In this document: positions 1 through 10,871 of the stretch, piece by piece
Layout: each line of letters starts with the position of its first letter
Position numbering within the stretch: position 1 is the first letter of the stretch
Assembly (NCBI GenBank): GCA_033980235.1
Contig: CM067059.1
Location: 13,168,600-13,232,599, forward strand
Origin: Diadema setosum
Taxonomy: Eukaryota > Echinodermata > Echinoidea > Diadematoida > Diadematidae
Direction: 5' to 3'
Length of the DNA stretch: 64,000 nt
Program-made: the position numbers and the translations under genes
Notes under the pieces: model-generated
What the model was told of the DNA's origin: nothing
Seen by the model: the letters and a program-made list of their open reading frames with translations, nothing else
The model's database searches: none

Positions 1-58
1 TAAAGTGCAATTAGAAAGAAGTGTTGTAGGCCTGAGATAAATAACATTTTTTTTTCAG

Positions 59-174
59 ATCTCTTTGTATCTGCACAGTTTAACGGAAAACAGGAATGGC
101 AGCAGATGACAAGTGCAATATTTACAAAAGAAGAAGAAGCTGTACCATATATAGAGAAAGATATCCATATATAA
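59..174 (+). CDS. 3' terminal coding exon of an unidentified upstream gene
   Basis: A pyrimidine tract and AG acceptor (AG at 57-58) precede 37 open codons that end in TAA at 172-174. The exon opens in phase 1: AT at 59-60 completes a codon begun in the previous exon, so the first residue is D, N, H or Y. The peptide then begins LFVSAQFNGKQEWQQM and ends AVPYIEKDIHI. Its composition (Trp, Gln, Lys, Glu mixed with hydrophobics) looks like a real folded-protein C-terminus. I do not recognise the family. It is short and starts with a splice site, so a search for Met-initiated frames misses it. The rest of this gene lies left of the window. The alternative is a chance open frame behind a chance acceptor. 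Confidence 0.55.
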
Positions 175-320
175 TATTCTTTGTATTCGTAAGTTTTAAT
201 GTGTGATAACATACAAAATTGCCAGAAACCAGGCTCTCATAACCCAGATAATCATGATGCTAGAATGTCCTTTTAATAGTATGTAGCAATAACTATGTCC
301 ACGTTGTGTTCATTTCCACA

Positions 321-416
321 TTAACCCACTGAGGATGAGTCCCGAGTATACTTCAGGCAAGTGTCTATATGAAGTGTGTGATGTAGTCACAAAATCAACC
401 ATCCTCAACGGGTTAA
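321..416 (+). repeat. 93 bp TTAACCC-ended MITE, copy 1
   Basis: Short inverted-repeat element. The left end is a diverged TTAACCCGTTGAGGAC and the right end is a match to its reverse complement, GTCCTCAACGGGTTAA. The interior carries the family core (CCCGAGTATAC, then GTGTCTAT). Five further copies lie at 8679, 37422, 47490, 55806 and 59351. Confidence 0.75.
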
Positions 417-1437
417 AATCAAAATCCATGAGTATGAACTAGAGCAAGCATATTAAACCCATTCAGCGTAGAGGTTTGAACAGTTGCTCAGTGATTGGGA
501 CTCTGGAGATTGAACAAACTGATATCAAATGGTGTCACATGCGTATGATACATTGTGAAGCCACATTGAGAGGGAGAAAATGATAATTGGATGTTAAGTG
601 TGTACTACCCTGGAGTCTCCTCGCTCAAGGCTAGACATTAAGAAATTTTCAAAGAAAACAAAAGAAAACAAAAGCAAAAACAAAGTGCAGAGCAGCTGAC
701 ATCTTTACCCTCTGCTAGTGAGGTTCGCGGAGACGATCAAGGTATATTATAAAACTTGCGCAAAGATTGATGTCATTGGGGCCTGTACTTCAGGCAAGTA
801 AAAAAAAGGTTTCGCCAAAGGAAGAATTAAAATGTGAGTTTGCAAGTATTAAAAAGAAACGATGGTAATATTAGATCAAATACTTTTCAGTTTAATCATT
901 TCCAAAGGAGAATGATACAATGTACTATGGATGCTTCGTGATCCAGCCAATATCAATTTGGGCATTTATCACAATTCTGTTGAATGACTGATATACCGGT
1001 AATTATTTTGTGTAATGATACAGGTCATAACATCCTGCAGCCACAATGTATATTGTGCAATAATGGTTTGTACTGATAGGGCATATTTACGATGACCAAT
1101 TTGTCTATCGCTGTGATAACTTCCATTTGCTGGAAAGAACTTTTTACTAGCTGTTTATAAGTGTATCTGTTTGTGAAATGTTGCCCCAGTGATCAGTTCC
1201 GTGACGGAATGGGTCAGCATTTCACAGGTTTTGTAAAAGAAGGTTCGCGTGGACATTGTACACACCATGCATGGCAGCCTGCAAGGAATTTACAGACCGA
1301 CCACAAATGACGAAAACAATCTCTCTTCCAGTTCTCCAGTCTGCTGGTTCTCTGCACCCCCAGAGCACCACTGGCCCAACCGCAAAGTATCTCTTCTTTG
1401 CAATGCAAGACATGCTTACTTTAGTCAGTTTGTGATA

Positions 1438-1829
1438 TTAAAGGGACTGTACAGTTCTGGTTTAGGTGGGGATTCATCTTTTGAACATTCCTAATTGAGA
1501 TAATGACAAACCTCTGATGAAATATGAAAGAGCATGTCATTTTAAGAAAGATTCAACGTTTATTTGATGAAAATTGGTTTTCAAATGGCCGAGATATCCA
1601 AAAAAGTGACAATAATAAAAGGCGACAGGCCACGCCTTCTATTAGGATCTCTTTGTTTCACCTTGATTTTTGATATCTCAGCCATTTCAAAACCGATTTT
1701 CATCAAATAAAATTTTGATATCCCTTAGAATTGAATGCTCTCTGACATCTCGTGGAGTGGTTTCTGAATATCTCGCAAAAGGTTAAAAGCTAAATCCTCA
1801 CCTCGACCAGAACTGTACACACCCTTCAA
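1438..1829 (+). repeat. Palindromic MITE family A, copy 1 (about 392 bp)
   Basis: The element starts TTAAAGGGACTGTACAGTTC and ends with the inverted equivalent (CGACCAGAACTGTACAC, then ACCCTTCAA). Inside, a second inverted pair is visible: GATGAAAATTGGTTTTCAAA at about 1566 against its complement near 1687-1707. The whole unit can therefore fold into a long hairpin. A second copy at 7001-7391 is collinear over its full length. No transposase is encoded, so it is non-autonomous. Confidence 0.85.
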
Positions 1830-2829
1830 CTCTTTTTGTGCTATAAATGGTGTAAACCTCCTGTGCACCACATTATTCTAAGACGGTAACACATTGGGGA
1901 TTTAAGAAAACATTCTATTTTGCAAAGCCATGTTACTTTTTGTAAGTATTTAGCTATGTGCTGTGTAGCAAAGTTGTAGGGAAAAAATTGTGATGTAAAT
2001 CTTATGACAAAGTTTTGGCTATGAGGCTGCCAGTGTGATGTTGGCATGCTGCAATTTTTCGATTGGTTTTTGCTTGGAGTTTTGTGCTTTAGCAAAATAG
2101 GCCTATGTGAAGTTGGTAAGCCGTTGACTGAGTTAGGGTGTGTTAAGGTGGCACACGCAAAGAGTAAAGTACATTATAAAATACATTACATCATTTGAAC
2201 TCCTCACCCAGAATAAACTCAACTTTACTAAATTGAAATATATGGATTATTTCAAGAATTTGATATTCCATAGATGACACCCCATGCAGGGTTCTCGCCA
2301 GGAATTTCTTCACGCTTGTCGGCATTTATGCGCGCTGTTCTGGGGGTGGGTACGGGAGGGGGGTTCCCCCTCCCGCGCGAAGCGCGGAAGCCTTCGCTAA
2401 TGCTCAATACAACACAGATAAATCGCCGCTAAAATGCCACTAAATGCGAAATTTTCACGGAGATGTAATGAACGTTGTGAGGCGCATATTCTCACAGAAA
2501 CAATGCAGAAACTCCATACCTTTTGTTAGCGGCAGTTCCTAAATAATAAATGAAAGAGAAATAGGTGCCGATGGTAGAGGTTCCGATTTCTTTTAGGCCT
2601 TTCCTGTTTCACTGTTGCAATAATTAGCCGCCTCTGCATCGCAACAACGCGCGCCGTGTTGCTTTCTCGCCGTCTGCTCGACCACGTGGTAGGCCTATTG
2701 CATGCAGATGCGCGAGAAGCGATCGAGAACTTTCGGGACATCGTTGCACTTTCCTTTCTGGGTATACTGCGGTAGTTTGGCCGTGACATCAAAGAGATAT
2801 CATACAAAAATGTAATGATAAGATGGTCA

Positions 2830-4320
2830 TTATTCCGAAGGTTTGTTTAATCATAAAATGAAACGATTCATTACTGAGTACTTCGAAGGTTTGTAATCGA
2901 CAACAACAACACCAAAGGTCGGTACTACAGATGAATGTTCAAAATAAAACTGATTTCGTTCGAAGATTAACAAGCATTTTTTCTTTATTATTTTCCGATC
3001 AACGAACCTTCAGAAAGGAATCTATCATCTATCGTTATTGCTTCAAAATAACAAACCTTCAGAATAAGAAAACACCCTTTTTTGGGCCGTTGTTGTATTC
3101 CGAAATTATACTGGCAGAACATTCGAAATAACAAAACTGATTTCGTTTGGATATAAACGAATATTTTCTCCTTTATAATTTTTCTATTAACGATCATTCA
3201 GAATTAAGAATGTAGAGTATTATATTGCCATTATTCTTTCGGAGTAACGAACCCTGAGGGTAAGAAAACTGTAACCGTTTTCATTTCTTTTTTATCGTTT
3301 TCCGATTAACGATCGTTATTCTTTCGCAGTAACGAACCTTCAGAGTAAAAGAAAACTCACGGTAACCGTTTTGGGGCCGTCGTTTTATTCTGAAATTTCA
3401 CTGACGGAAACGTTCGAAATAACAAAACTGATTTCGTTGTGAAATGAACGGACATTTTTTTAAAATCATTTTTGGATTAACGAACCTTCAGAATAAGGAA
3501 TATAGCATTATTTTTTTTTTCATTAGTCTGTCGGAGTAACGAACCCTACGAGTAAGAAAAGTGCAACTGTTTTTTTTGGGCAGTTTTATTCCAAATTTCA
3601 CTGGCAAAACGTTCGAAATGACGCACTGATTTCGTTTTGAAATTTACGGACATTTTTCTTTATTCAATTTCCGGTTAACGAACCTTCAGAATAAAGAATC
3701 TATTATTATTTCATCATTACTATATATACTTCTGTCGGAATAACAGACCCTTATAGAGTACGAAAACACGCTGTTTTTGTGCCGTCGTTTTATTCCGAAA
3801 TTTCACTGACAGAAACGTTCGAAATAACAAAACTGATTTCGTTGTGAAATGAACGGACATTTTTTCTTAATCATTTTTTTTTTTTTAACCTTCAGAATAG
3901 GGAATCTAGCATCATTTTATCATTAATCTGTCGGAGTAACGAACCCTCAGAGTAAGAAAACTGCAACTGTTTTGGGGCAGTCGTTTTATTCCAAAATTTC
4001 ACTGGCAAAACGTTTGAAATGACGCATTGATTTCGTTTTAAAATTTACGGACATTTTTCTTTATTCAATTTTCGGTTAACGAACCTTCAGAATAAAGAAT
4101 CTACAATTTATTATTTCATCATTACTACTTCTGTCGGAATAACAGACCCTTACAGAGTACATTATTCCGAAATTTCACTGGCACTGCACGTTCGAAATAA
4201 CAAAACTGATTTCGTCGTGAAATGAACGGACATTTTTTCTTAATCATTTTTGGATTAACGAACCTTCAGAATAAAGAATCTAGCATCATTTTATCATTAA
4301 TCTGTCGGAGTAACGAAAAA
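2830..4320. repeat. Tandem satellite array, about 200 bp monomer, about 400 bp dimer
   Basis: A block of TTCACTG, GTTCGAAAT, ACTGATTTCG, TTAACGAACCTTCAG and CTGTCGGAGTAACG motifs recurs. The TTTCACTG anchor falls at about 3396, 3596, 3801, 3998 and 4173, a spacing near 200. Alternate units agree better with each other (3396 with 3801, 3596 with 3998), which suggests a two-monomer higher-order unit. More diverged units reach back to about 2930. At 2836-2900 fragments of the same unit (CGAAGGTTTGT) appear in the opposite orientation, so the array has an inverted left flank. It lies inside the 2287-6059 transposon. Confidence 0.8.
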
Positions 4321-4642
4321 AAAAGAAGAAATCTTGGTGGCGATAACTGATGCTGGTGTAGAGAAAAACAAAGACAGCTCGCTCAAAAGATACTTCCTTC
4401 TTTCAGTTTATTTTCTCCCCCGTCATTCCTATGCTATCGTTCTCCTCCCATGAACCCCTGCCATGCAGGGACGATGAACAAAACAAAATGTTACCGATGC
4501 TGCAATGAAAAAAGAAGAAGAAAGAAACACGTCCTCAAAGCAAATTATCTACACTTTTCAAGTTGAACAAATTGATGTTCGTAATGAAGAATAAAAAAAA
4601 AAGCACGACCTCAAGCAGTGGGGAAACTTGATATCATGGCTT

Positions 4643-4667
4643 GTGGAAATTTCCATGAAATTTCCAC
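4643..4667. repeat. Perfect 11 bp-arm palindrome
   Basis: GTGGAAATTTC and GAAATTTCCAC are separated by CAT. It lies within the 3.8 kb transposon; no function can be assigned. Confidence 0.6.
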
Positions 4668-6390
4668 GAAAGCCAGGTGTCAGATAAAGAATGTCGCGCG
4701 TACTGCTACCTTGCTTCAGTGGTCGTAAACAGCGTGTACATAGCATGTAAACCAACTGGGAACATTGATGAATGATAATCATTTATTTTCTGCCCGTGAA
4801 GGCCCCCTAACCCACCTTTTAACAAACCAAGCCAGAAGCACGTGGAGCATTACGTATACGTTGAACTTGAAAGGCCATCATGACAGAATTACTATAAATT
4901 TCGGCCCGGAGAAGGAAAATGGAATATTCACGAATGACGTTTACAAATCCATAGAAATTGAAAAGGCTAAAATGGAACGCATGGCTTTTTAGATTTAAAA
5001 AAAAAAATAACCCACTGAAACTACCAAAACCTAAATAACAATTTGCATTTGCTTACTCCACCGCACGTTCTTTTTTCTTTTCTTTTTTTAACGAAAAATG
5101 GAGTTAATTTTCTCTCTGCGGCAATGCTTTGAACGCATCTAATTTTGCGTCATTTCCGATAGCCAGCTTCCTAAAGAATTGATACGAATCCTTTCAAATA
5201 TACGAAACAAAGTCTAAAGATCCTGGATTCTGGCGGTGAATTTCGGTGGTATTATAAATCCTGCTCACTATCAAAATTTAATCATCTGTTCCTTGCGCCA
5301 TTTTACCAACCAACTGTTCCTGAAAATTTCATCCTAATCTGTTCCCAAATTTTGACTTATTTTGCGAATAGAGAGACAGACAGGCAGACAAACTAACAAA
5401 CAAACCAAAGCAGCCAAAAAAAAAAAAAAAATACATGTACAACCTTTGGCGGAGGGGGGCATGCATTTCATATCGTTTGTTTTTGCGTAACCCGACAACA
5501 AGCGTGACAACAAGCGAGCACGTGTCAACCTTCCTCAGCCTCCTTCGGCCTCCGACCCTCTCTTTCCGTCCTCTCTCTCCCTCTCACAATACACTGTACC
5601 GTTGTGCACGCAGGCGGCTATTCAGTGGCCGACTGGGTGCTTGTGCATGAGGTTTGTGTGTGTGGATCCCAAATCAGAGCGCATGTGAGTGAGCAAGTGT
5701 GTGATGTGGTACTGTGTATCAGCAGGTAGGTGAGACCTCCCCGGTATCAGCTAGTACGTCGCTCTGTTGAGCTGCGTTGTTGTGATCGGTGCGGTGACTG
5801 CGTGGGTAAATTTTTGCGCTTGTATAAGTATGTAAACTGCTGCTGCTTTCATCATCTAGCTTCTTTTCTAGCCAGATAATAAAGACTGAAAACGGCGAGA
5901 AATTGGTCCGAACTTAGCTCGTCAAGCAAGTTACCCTTGTCGGCAAGTTCACGCGTGGTGTTACCCTTGTCGGCAAGTTTTACCCTTGTCGGCAATTGCT
6001 TCTTCAAACCGCACGCTTGTCGGGGCCGACAAGGGTGATATACGCTGGCGAGATCCCTGGGATGTGTGCTAACCTCTGTGTTTGTACACAGATATGTCCA
6101 TTGTCATTGCGAGACATATTACTAGATTAAATTTAGCATCGGGTTTAATGCCATGCCGGATATTATGATGGAAGGTTTTGTGGCTAGCAAGGTTAAAGTG
6201 GGTGAAATGGACCTTTTGAACGACTTTCTTTTTTTATCAGCAATATCCTGACAACCGTCCCTGTCTTAAAGTCACAAGATGCCAGCTAAGTCACGTCCCG
6301 TCTTCCTCTATAGCATGTTTTTTTTATTCTAACCATTAGAGCAAGTCCCAAGAAGTATGTTCAAGAAGATTACATATACTGAAGTTACAC

Positions 6391-6957
6391 TTAAAGGACA
6401 AGTTCACCTTCATTAACATAAGGATTGAGAGAATTTAGCAATATTAGTAGAACACATCAGTGAAAGTTTGAGGAAAATCAGACAATCCGTTCAGAAATTA
6501 TGAATTTTTGAAGTTTTTGTGCAGTCAGCGCTGGATGAGAAGACTACTGCAGTGTATGATGTCACATGCGTACAATATAAGGAAAATATAAAGAGAATTT
6601 CACAAAATTTCATCTTTTGAAAAAAGGTACATATTCCCTTGACTTGTTACTGACATAATATGTTATGGGTAATATTATTCCCATTGCCTTTAGAAAGAGG
6701 CAAGTCAAGTGCTCTTTTGTTATATGAAAAAAGTGAAAATATGTTGAATTTTCTTTACATTTTCTTTATACTGTTGTACTCATATGACATCACGAGCCTT
6801 AGTAGTCTCCTCATCCAGCGGTTCCAACACACAAGTTTAAAAAATTAATAACTTTTGCATCGATTGTCCAATTTTCCTCAAACTTTCACTGATGTGTTCT
6901 ACTAATATTGTTGCATTCTCTTAATCCTTATGTTAATGAAGGTGAACTTTCCTTTAA
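6391..6957 (+). repeat. MITE family B, copy 1 (about 567 bp), nested
   Basis: It begins TTAAAGGACAAGTTCACC and ends with the inverted GGTGAACTTTCC then TTTAA. Long inverted arms (CATTAACATAAGGATTGAGA at the left, its complement at the right) continue inward for at least 100 bp. A second copy with the same layout lies at 28568-29137. It is the left component of a nested cluster with the family A copy at 7001. The flanks of the pair are themselves inverted repeats of each other. Confidence 0.85.
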
Positions 6958-7000
6958 ACATAGCTTCCGCTCTTACTACAAGCAAAAGCTAGTAGCATGC

Positions 7001-7391
7001 TTAAAGGGACTGTACAGTACTGGTTGAGGTAGGGATTCATGTTTTGAACATTCCTAAGTGAGATAATGAAAAGCCTCTTATGAAATATGAAAGAGCATGT
7101 AATTTTAAGAAGGATTCAACGTTTATTTGATGAAAATTGGTTTTCAGATGGCTGAGATATCCAAAAAAGCGCTAATAATAAAAGGCGACATGCCCCAACT
7201 TTATTAGTATCTCTTTGTTTCACCTTGTTTTGGGATATCTCAGCCATTTCAAAACCAATTTTCATCGAATAAACTTTTGATACCCCTTAGAACCGCATGC
7301 TCTTTGACATCCCATAGAGTGGTTTCTGAATATTTCACAAAAAGTTAAAAGCTAAATCTTCACCTCGACCAGAACTGTACACACCCTTTAA
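7001..7391 (+). repeat. Palindromic MITE family A, copy 2, nested
   Basis: Same terminal and internal inverted repeats as the copy at 1438-1829. It runs from TTAAAGGGACTGTACAG to CCAGAACTGTACACACCC then TTTAA. It lies 43 bp right of a family B element. Its right flank (TTAAGTGTAACTT) is the complement of the left flank of the family B element (AGTTACACTTAA). Confidence 0.85.
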
Positions 7392-8678
7392 GTGTAACTT
7401 TAGTGTATATAACTCTTAGAATTGTTCTTTTTGTCAAGTGTAGGGAAACCAAACTTTTGAAAAGTTCTTCCCTATCATCTTCTGGTATTGCCAAAGAACC
7501 TCTTGTATCATGTGCTTGATGAATGCAGCATGTTGAAGAAAAACAGAGTCATTTCAAAGAACATTTGTTTTCTACTGTCAAAAGAAAGTCAAACTCATAT
7601 GTAACGTTGATATCAACCGTGTAAATCAAGTGATGAGGTTCAGTTGTTAGAGTTTGTCTACAGGTGGAAGAACAAATGAACAAGGTGTAGATATTTGTTT
7701 TAATATTTATGAGGAACAAGACAGGAGAAAAGAAAAGTTAAAAGTGTAGTACAATGGTACTGTACATTATTTGTATATGCATAATACAGTGTAGGTGTGT
7801 TCACAAGCTGTCACTCAATACATAATTCACCACACACTGCCAAAGCAAACACAAGGAGATTTAAAGAATAATCATAAAACCCACATCAGTAAAGAAGGAA
7901 TGTGTGTCTTCATTCAACTTATCTTTTATAGTTGTCTTTAGAAATGCCTCTTTATTTTTAAGTGAATTTTGCCAAATAGCTCCCAACTAATGTGACACAT
8001 GAGCTAAAAATGCAGTTTGTCTTATGTGGATTTCAGTTTATCTATCATTTTGTCTTGTGGTAAGGGAAAAAGTGTTATCAAGCCCTTTTTTTTAACAACA
8101 AAGAAGAAACTGACATTGCCCACAATGTTGACATTTCTCACTATTGTGGAAAATGTTCTCCCCAAAAGGTTGCGGGGGATGTGAAGTGACAAGGAATTGA
8201 GTGTACGTTGACAGGTTTGTCTGAAATGCCCCGCATACTTCCGATGTCTTTGACAGGGCTTTATGGTTGTCTCTGCTTCAGACTCGGAAGTGACTTTTTG
8301 TGAAACTCATTACTGCTTTTGCAGCCTCTGTTGAGCTGTGCCCTCATTTGCACGCTTTTTTTGCATGACTGGTTGAACATGTTGCCTCCTCCACATTGGC
8401 ATTCTGTATGTCATGTTATCACATTGTAACTCTCATCAGCTGAACAGGATGTGAGATGTAACAAAATTAGAATCTTCTTAAGATGGCTTAACCTAAATTG
8501 TAACTTATTTTTTTACCTATATCAATGTTATACAGTTGTGATTGAGAGTCCAGCTTCAGTCCATCAGAATTTAAGCTGTCGTGATTGCAGTGTTTTGACT
8601 TTGACTACATTTTTACAGTAGAAAACTGCATCTCATACAAGTATAGCACACAACCTTTAGTATTAAATCATCTGATAC
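7392..8678. other. Non-coding, no feature seen
   Basis: AT-rich sequence with no exon-like stretch, no inverted repeat that I could pair, and only short homopolymers. It starts with the right-hand TTAAGTGTAACTT flank of the nested MITE cluster. Confidence 0.4.
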
Positions 8679-8772
8679 TTATACCCATAGAGGATTAGCT
8701 GATTTTGCTTTAACACACATTTTCTACAGACACCTGTCTGAGTATACTCAGGACTAGTCTTCAGTAGGTTAA
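8679..8772 (-). repeat. 93 bp TTAACCC-ended MITE, copy 2 (diverged)
   Basis: Reverse-orientation relative of the 93 bp family: GATTTTGCT, then GACACCTGTCTGAGTATACTC, then GGTTAA at the right end. The termini are degraded. A C-tract of about 17 bases follows at about 8805. Confidence 0.6.
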
Positions 8773-9245
8773 AAGATGTCCTAGTGCACCATCTCTTCTT
8801 TCACCCCCCCCCCCCCCCCCTCCCTCCTTCCCTCTTCACATCCCACTGGCTTTTTACTTTCCCTATGAACTTTTATATCTTTCCTATGAAAATATGTGTG
8901 TGAGAATTTTCCAAAGAGTGCCTGGAGGTGAGACTAAATCTTGGCGCTACATGATAGCATCATTGACACATTGTTCACACACATTACCTGGCTTGTTGCC
9001 TTGGCATACACAGGTCACATGACAAGCTTCTACCACCCAAACATCACGAAAGAACCAATGGCAAGTTTGCAGACCAGACCATCCTTTCTGCTTCAAGAAC
9101 AAAATGTTTTAGGAGAATTTATTCTTACAGAGCAGATTTTTGTGCAGATATTAAAGGCATATTTTACCATTTGCAGATGAAACAAAAACCCAGCTTTAGT
9201 GCTCTAAAATAGTTCTAAAATATTAGTTAGGGATAGAAACAACTA

Positions 9246-9661
9246 CAGTTGAACCTCTATTATCCGGCCTCCCTTTATCCGGATCTCTCTATTATCCGGA
9301 CGCAATCTCGCCGTGTTTTTTTTAATAATTACGGGAAGAAAGGGGGATTCCCAACTCCTTGAGAACTCCTACCCAAACACACATGAATTACAAATGACTT
9401 CCAATATGATTAACATACATTGCATCAAATTTCCTTCCAAATTGCTTACCTTCAGACATTTCAACATCCCGAAACATCCCCAAATGTAACAATGAAAAGG
9501 TTGCAGTATACACATTACTACATGTGGTACTACAATGGGCTACATCAGTACATGTGTATGTATATGTACATGTGTAAAGCATTGAGTCTCCCGTATCCGG
9601 CCAAATCCCTTATCCGGATGAGCCCCGGTCCCGACTTGTCTGGATACGAGAGGTTCAACTG
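9246..9661. mobile_element. pogo/Tigger-like MITE with TA target duplication
   Basis: The left end is CAGTTGAACCTCTATTATCC and the right end is the inverted GGATACGAGAGGTTCAACTG. TA stands immediately outside both ends (9244-9245 and 9662-9663). TTATCCGGA/TCCGGATAA motifs repeat inward on both sides. Pogo/Tigger members of the Tc1-mariner group use TA targets and often start CAGT, so the assignment is reasonable. The small frames inside (for example 9420-9677) are not transposase-like. Confidence 0.75.
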
Positions 9662-9922
9662 TACTGTAAAAATGTGAATTGATAAAATGGATGCTAAGTA
9701 TTGATAATGATACAAAATGTGAACAATAGTTATAATGAAAATGCTTCTAGACTAAACCGTCTACAGTTACGATTTATTGAGAAAAATATGGGGAATTGAA
9801 ATGTGTTGTTTTGACCGTTTTTTTTTTTTTAATCCTGATAAGCGCTATATCTAAGTGATCATATGGAAATCTATTTGCGTTTGCATCTTCACAGAATTAG
9901 GTCTATTTTGTTCAGCACTGTT

Positions 9923-10323
9923 CAGGGTGCTACATAACATTTTTTTACCGCTTGCCCGGTTGGGCAAGCACATTTTCAAATTGTTGCAGAACACTTGCCC
10001 AAAAGGGAATTTTACTTGCCGGAAAAGAAAGTCCAAAGATATAAGAAAATGATATGCAAAATCACTTGTAAAGTCAAGGGCTTGATAAAACACAATCATT
10101 TGAAAAAAACAGCACATGTGCAGAGTAACAAACTTGGTTCGATAGAGTGTTGGTGTTAGATTATTGAGACTTCTTCATGTAAGTGTTGAGAAGTAAAGAT
10201 GGCTTAAAGATGTTTTACTTGCCAAATTCGGACAAGCATTTATTCTCATTGTTTCAAAACACTTGCCTTACTTTGATTTTTACTTGCCCCGGGCAATCGG
10301 GCAAGTGCTTATGTAGCGCCCTG
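9923..10323. mobile_element. CAGGG-ended MITE with CTTGCCC subterminal repeats
   Basis: The left end is CAGGGTGCTACATAA and the right end, inverted, is CAGGGCGCTACATAA. ACTTGCCC/GGGCAAGT motifs occur repeatedly near both ends and inside. About 400 bp long with no long frame. The terminal CAGGG fits the hAT YARNG pattern, but the immediate flanks do not show a clean 8 bp duplication. Confidence 0.7.
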
Positions 10324-10829
10324 CTGTTGTCAAAGGCAGTTGTTGGGTGCCACACATATTCTTCACCAAAATATATTGGGTTGGGGATCAAGTTCAAAAG
10401 CAAAAGAGATTGTGGGGGGGGGGAGACTTTTCACAGATTTATATGAATGGTGAGGATTATAAGAGCAGTGGCATAAACTTGTGAATTGGTAACTGACGGG
10501 GGGGGGGGGGGGGGGAGGTATTTTCTGGTATACGATTGTAACTAGGTGTAGGCAAGTATGTCACAAGTTATTCAGAGATTGATGTGCAATTGATTAGAAT
10601 TGTGAAAATTGTCACTGACAAAGGACCCTAACAGAAGAACTAGTCTTTGTCCTTGATGCATTCTTCATAACATCGAGGAGGCGATGAAGTACATAATTAT
10701 ATGTATATAGACTGTCTGTGAAGTTTCCGGCTGGTCTGAATTGACCTCTTTATATAGATTTGAAAAATTCCAATCTGATGATCATCTCACACATGTATAA
10801 ATTTTAAAAATTCCAATGTTATGAGTGTG

Positions 10830-10832
<3 letters not shown>

Positions 10833-10869
<37 letters not shown>
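10833..10869. repeat. (CA)n microsatellite
   Basis: About 18 uninterrupted CA units; no other feature at the site. Confidence 0.9.

Positions 10870-10871
<2 letters not shown>

Larger units (their letters stand above)
175..2286. other. Probable 3' UTR and intergenic DNA, no coding exon seen
   Basis: AT-rich sequence after the terminal exon stop. I see no convincing exon. It contains one copy of the TTAACCC-ended 93 bp element (321-416) and one copy of the 392 bp palindromic MITE (1438-1829), which are listed separately. The first few hundred bases may be the 3' UTR of the upstream gene, but I cannot place its polyadenylation site. Confidence 0.5.
2287..6059. mobile_element. 3.8 kb non-autonomous DNA transposon with hAT-like ends
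   Basis: The left end reads CAGGGTTCTCGCCAG and the right end, reverse-complemented, reads CAGGGATCTCGCCAG. Beyond that, both ends share CAC(G/C)CTTGTCGGC after a 2-nt length difference. The CAGGG start fits the YARNG terminal pattern known for hAT elements. Near the right end (5925-6045) ACCCTTGTCGGCAAGTT-like motifs recur several times in both orientations, as expected for transposase-binding subterminal repeats. The interior holds a satellite array (about 2830-4320) and no long reading frame. The 8 bp on either side do not match, so no hAT target duplication is visible. The ends may have decayed, or they may belong to two different copies. Confidence 0.5.

Noticed and set aside
1249..1494. 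81-codon plus-strand frame after the first exon
   Set aside because: Its end lies in MITE family A and the peptide matches nothing I know.
5640..5730. CAG|GTAGGT donor-like site with GC-rich upstream, as a possible 5' untranslated exon of the RhoGEF
   Set aside because: It lies inside the 2287-6059 transposon and nothing links it to the gene.
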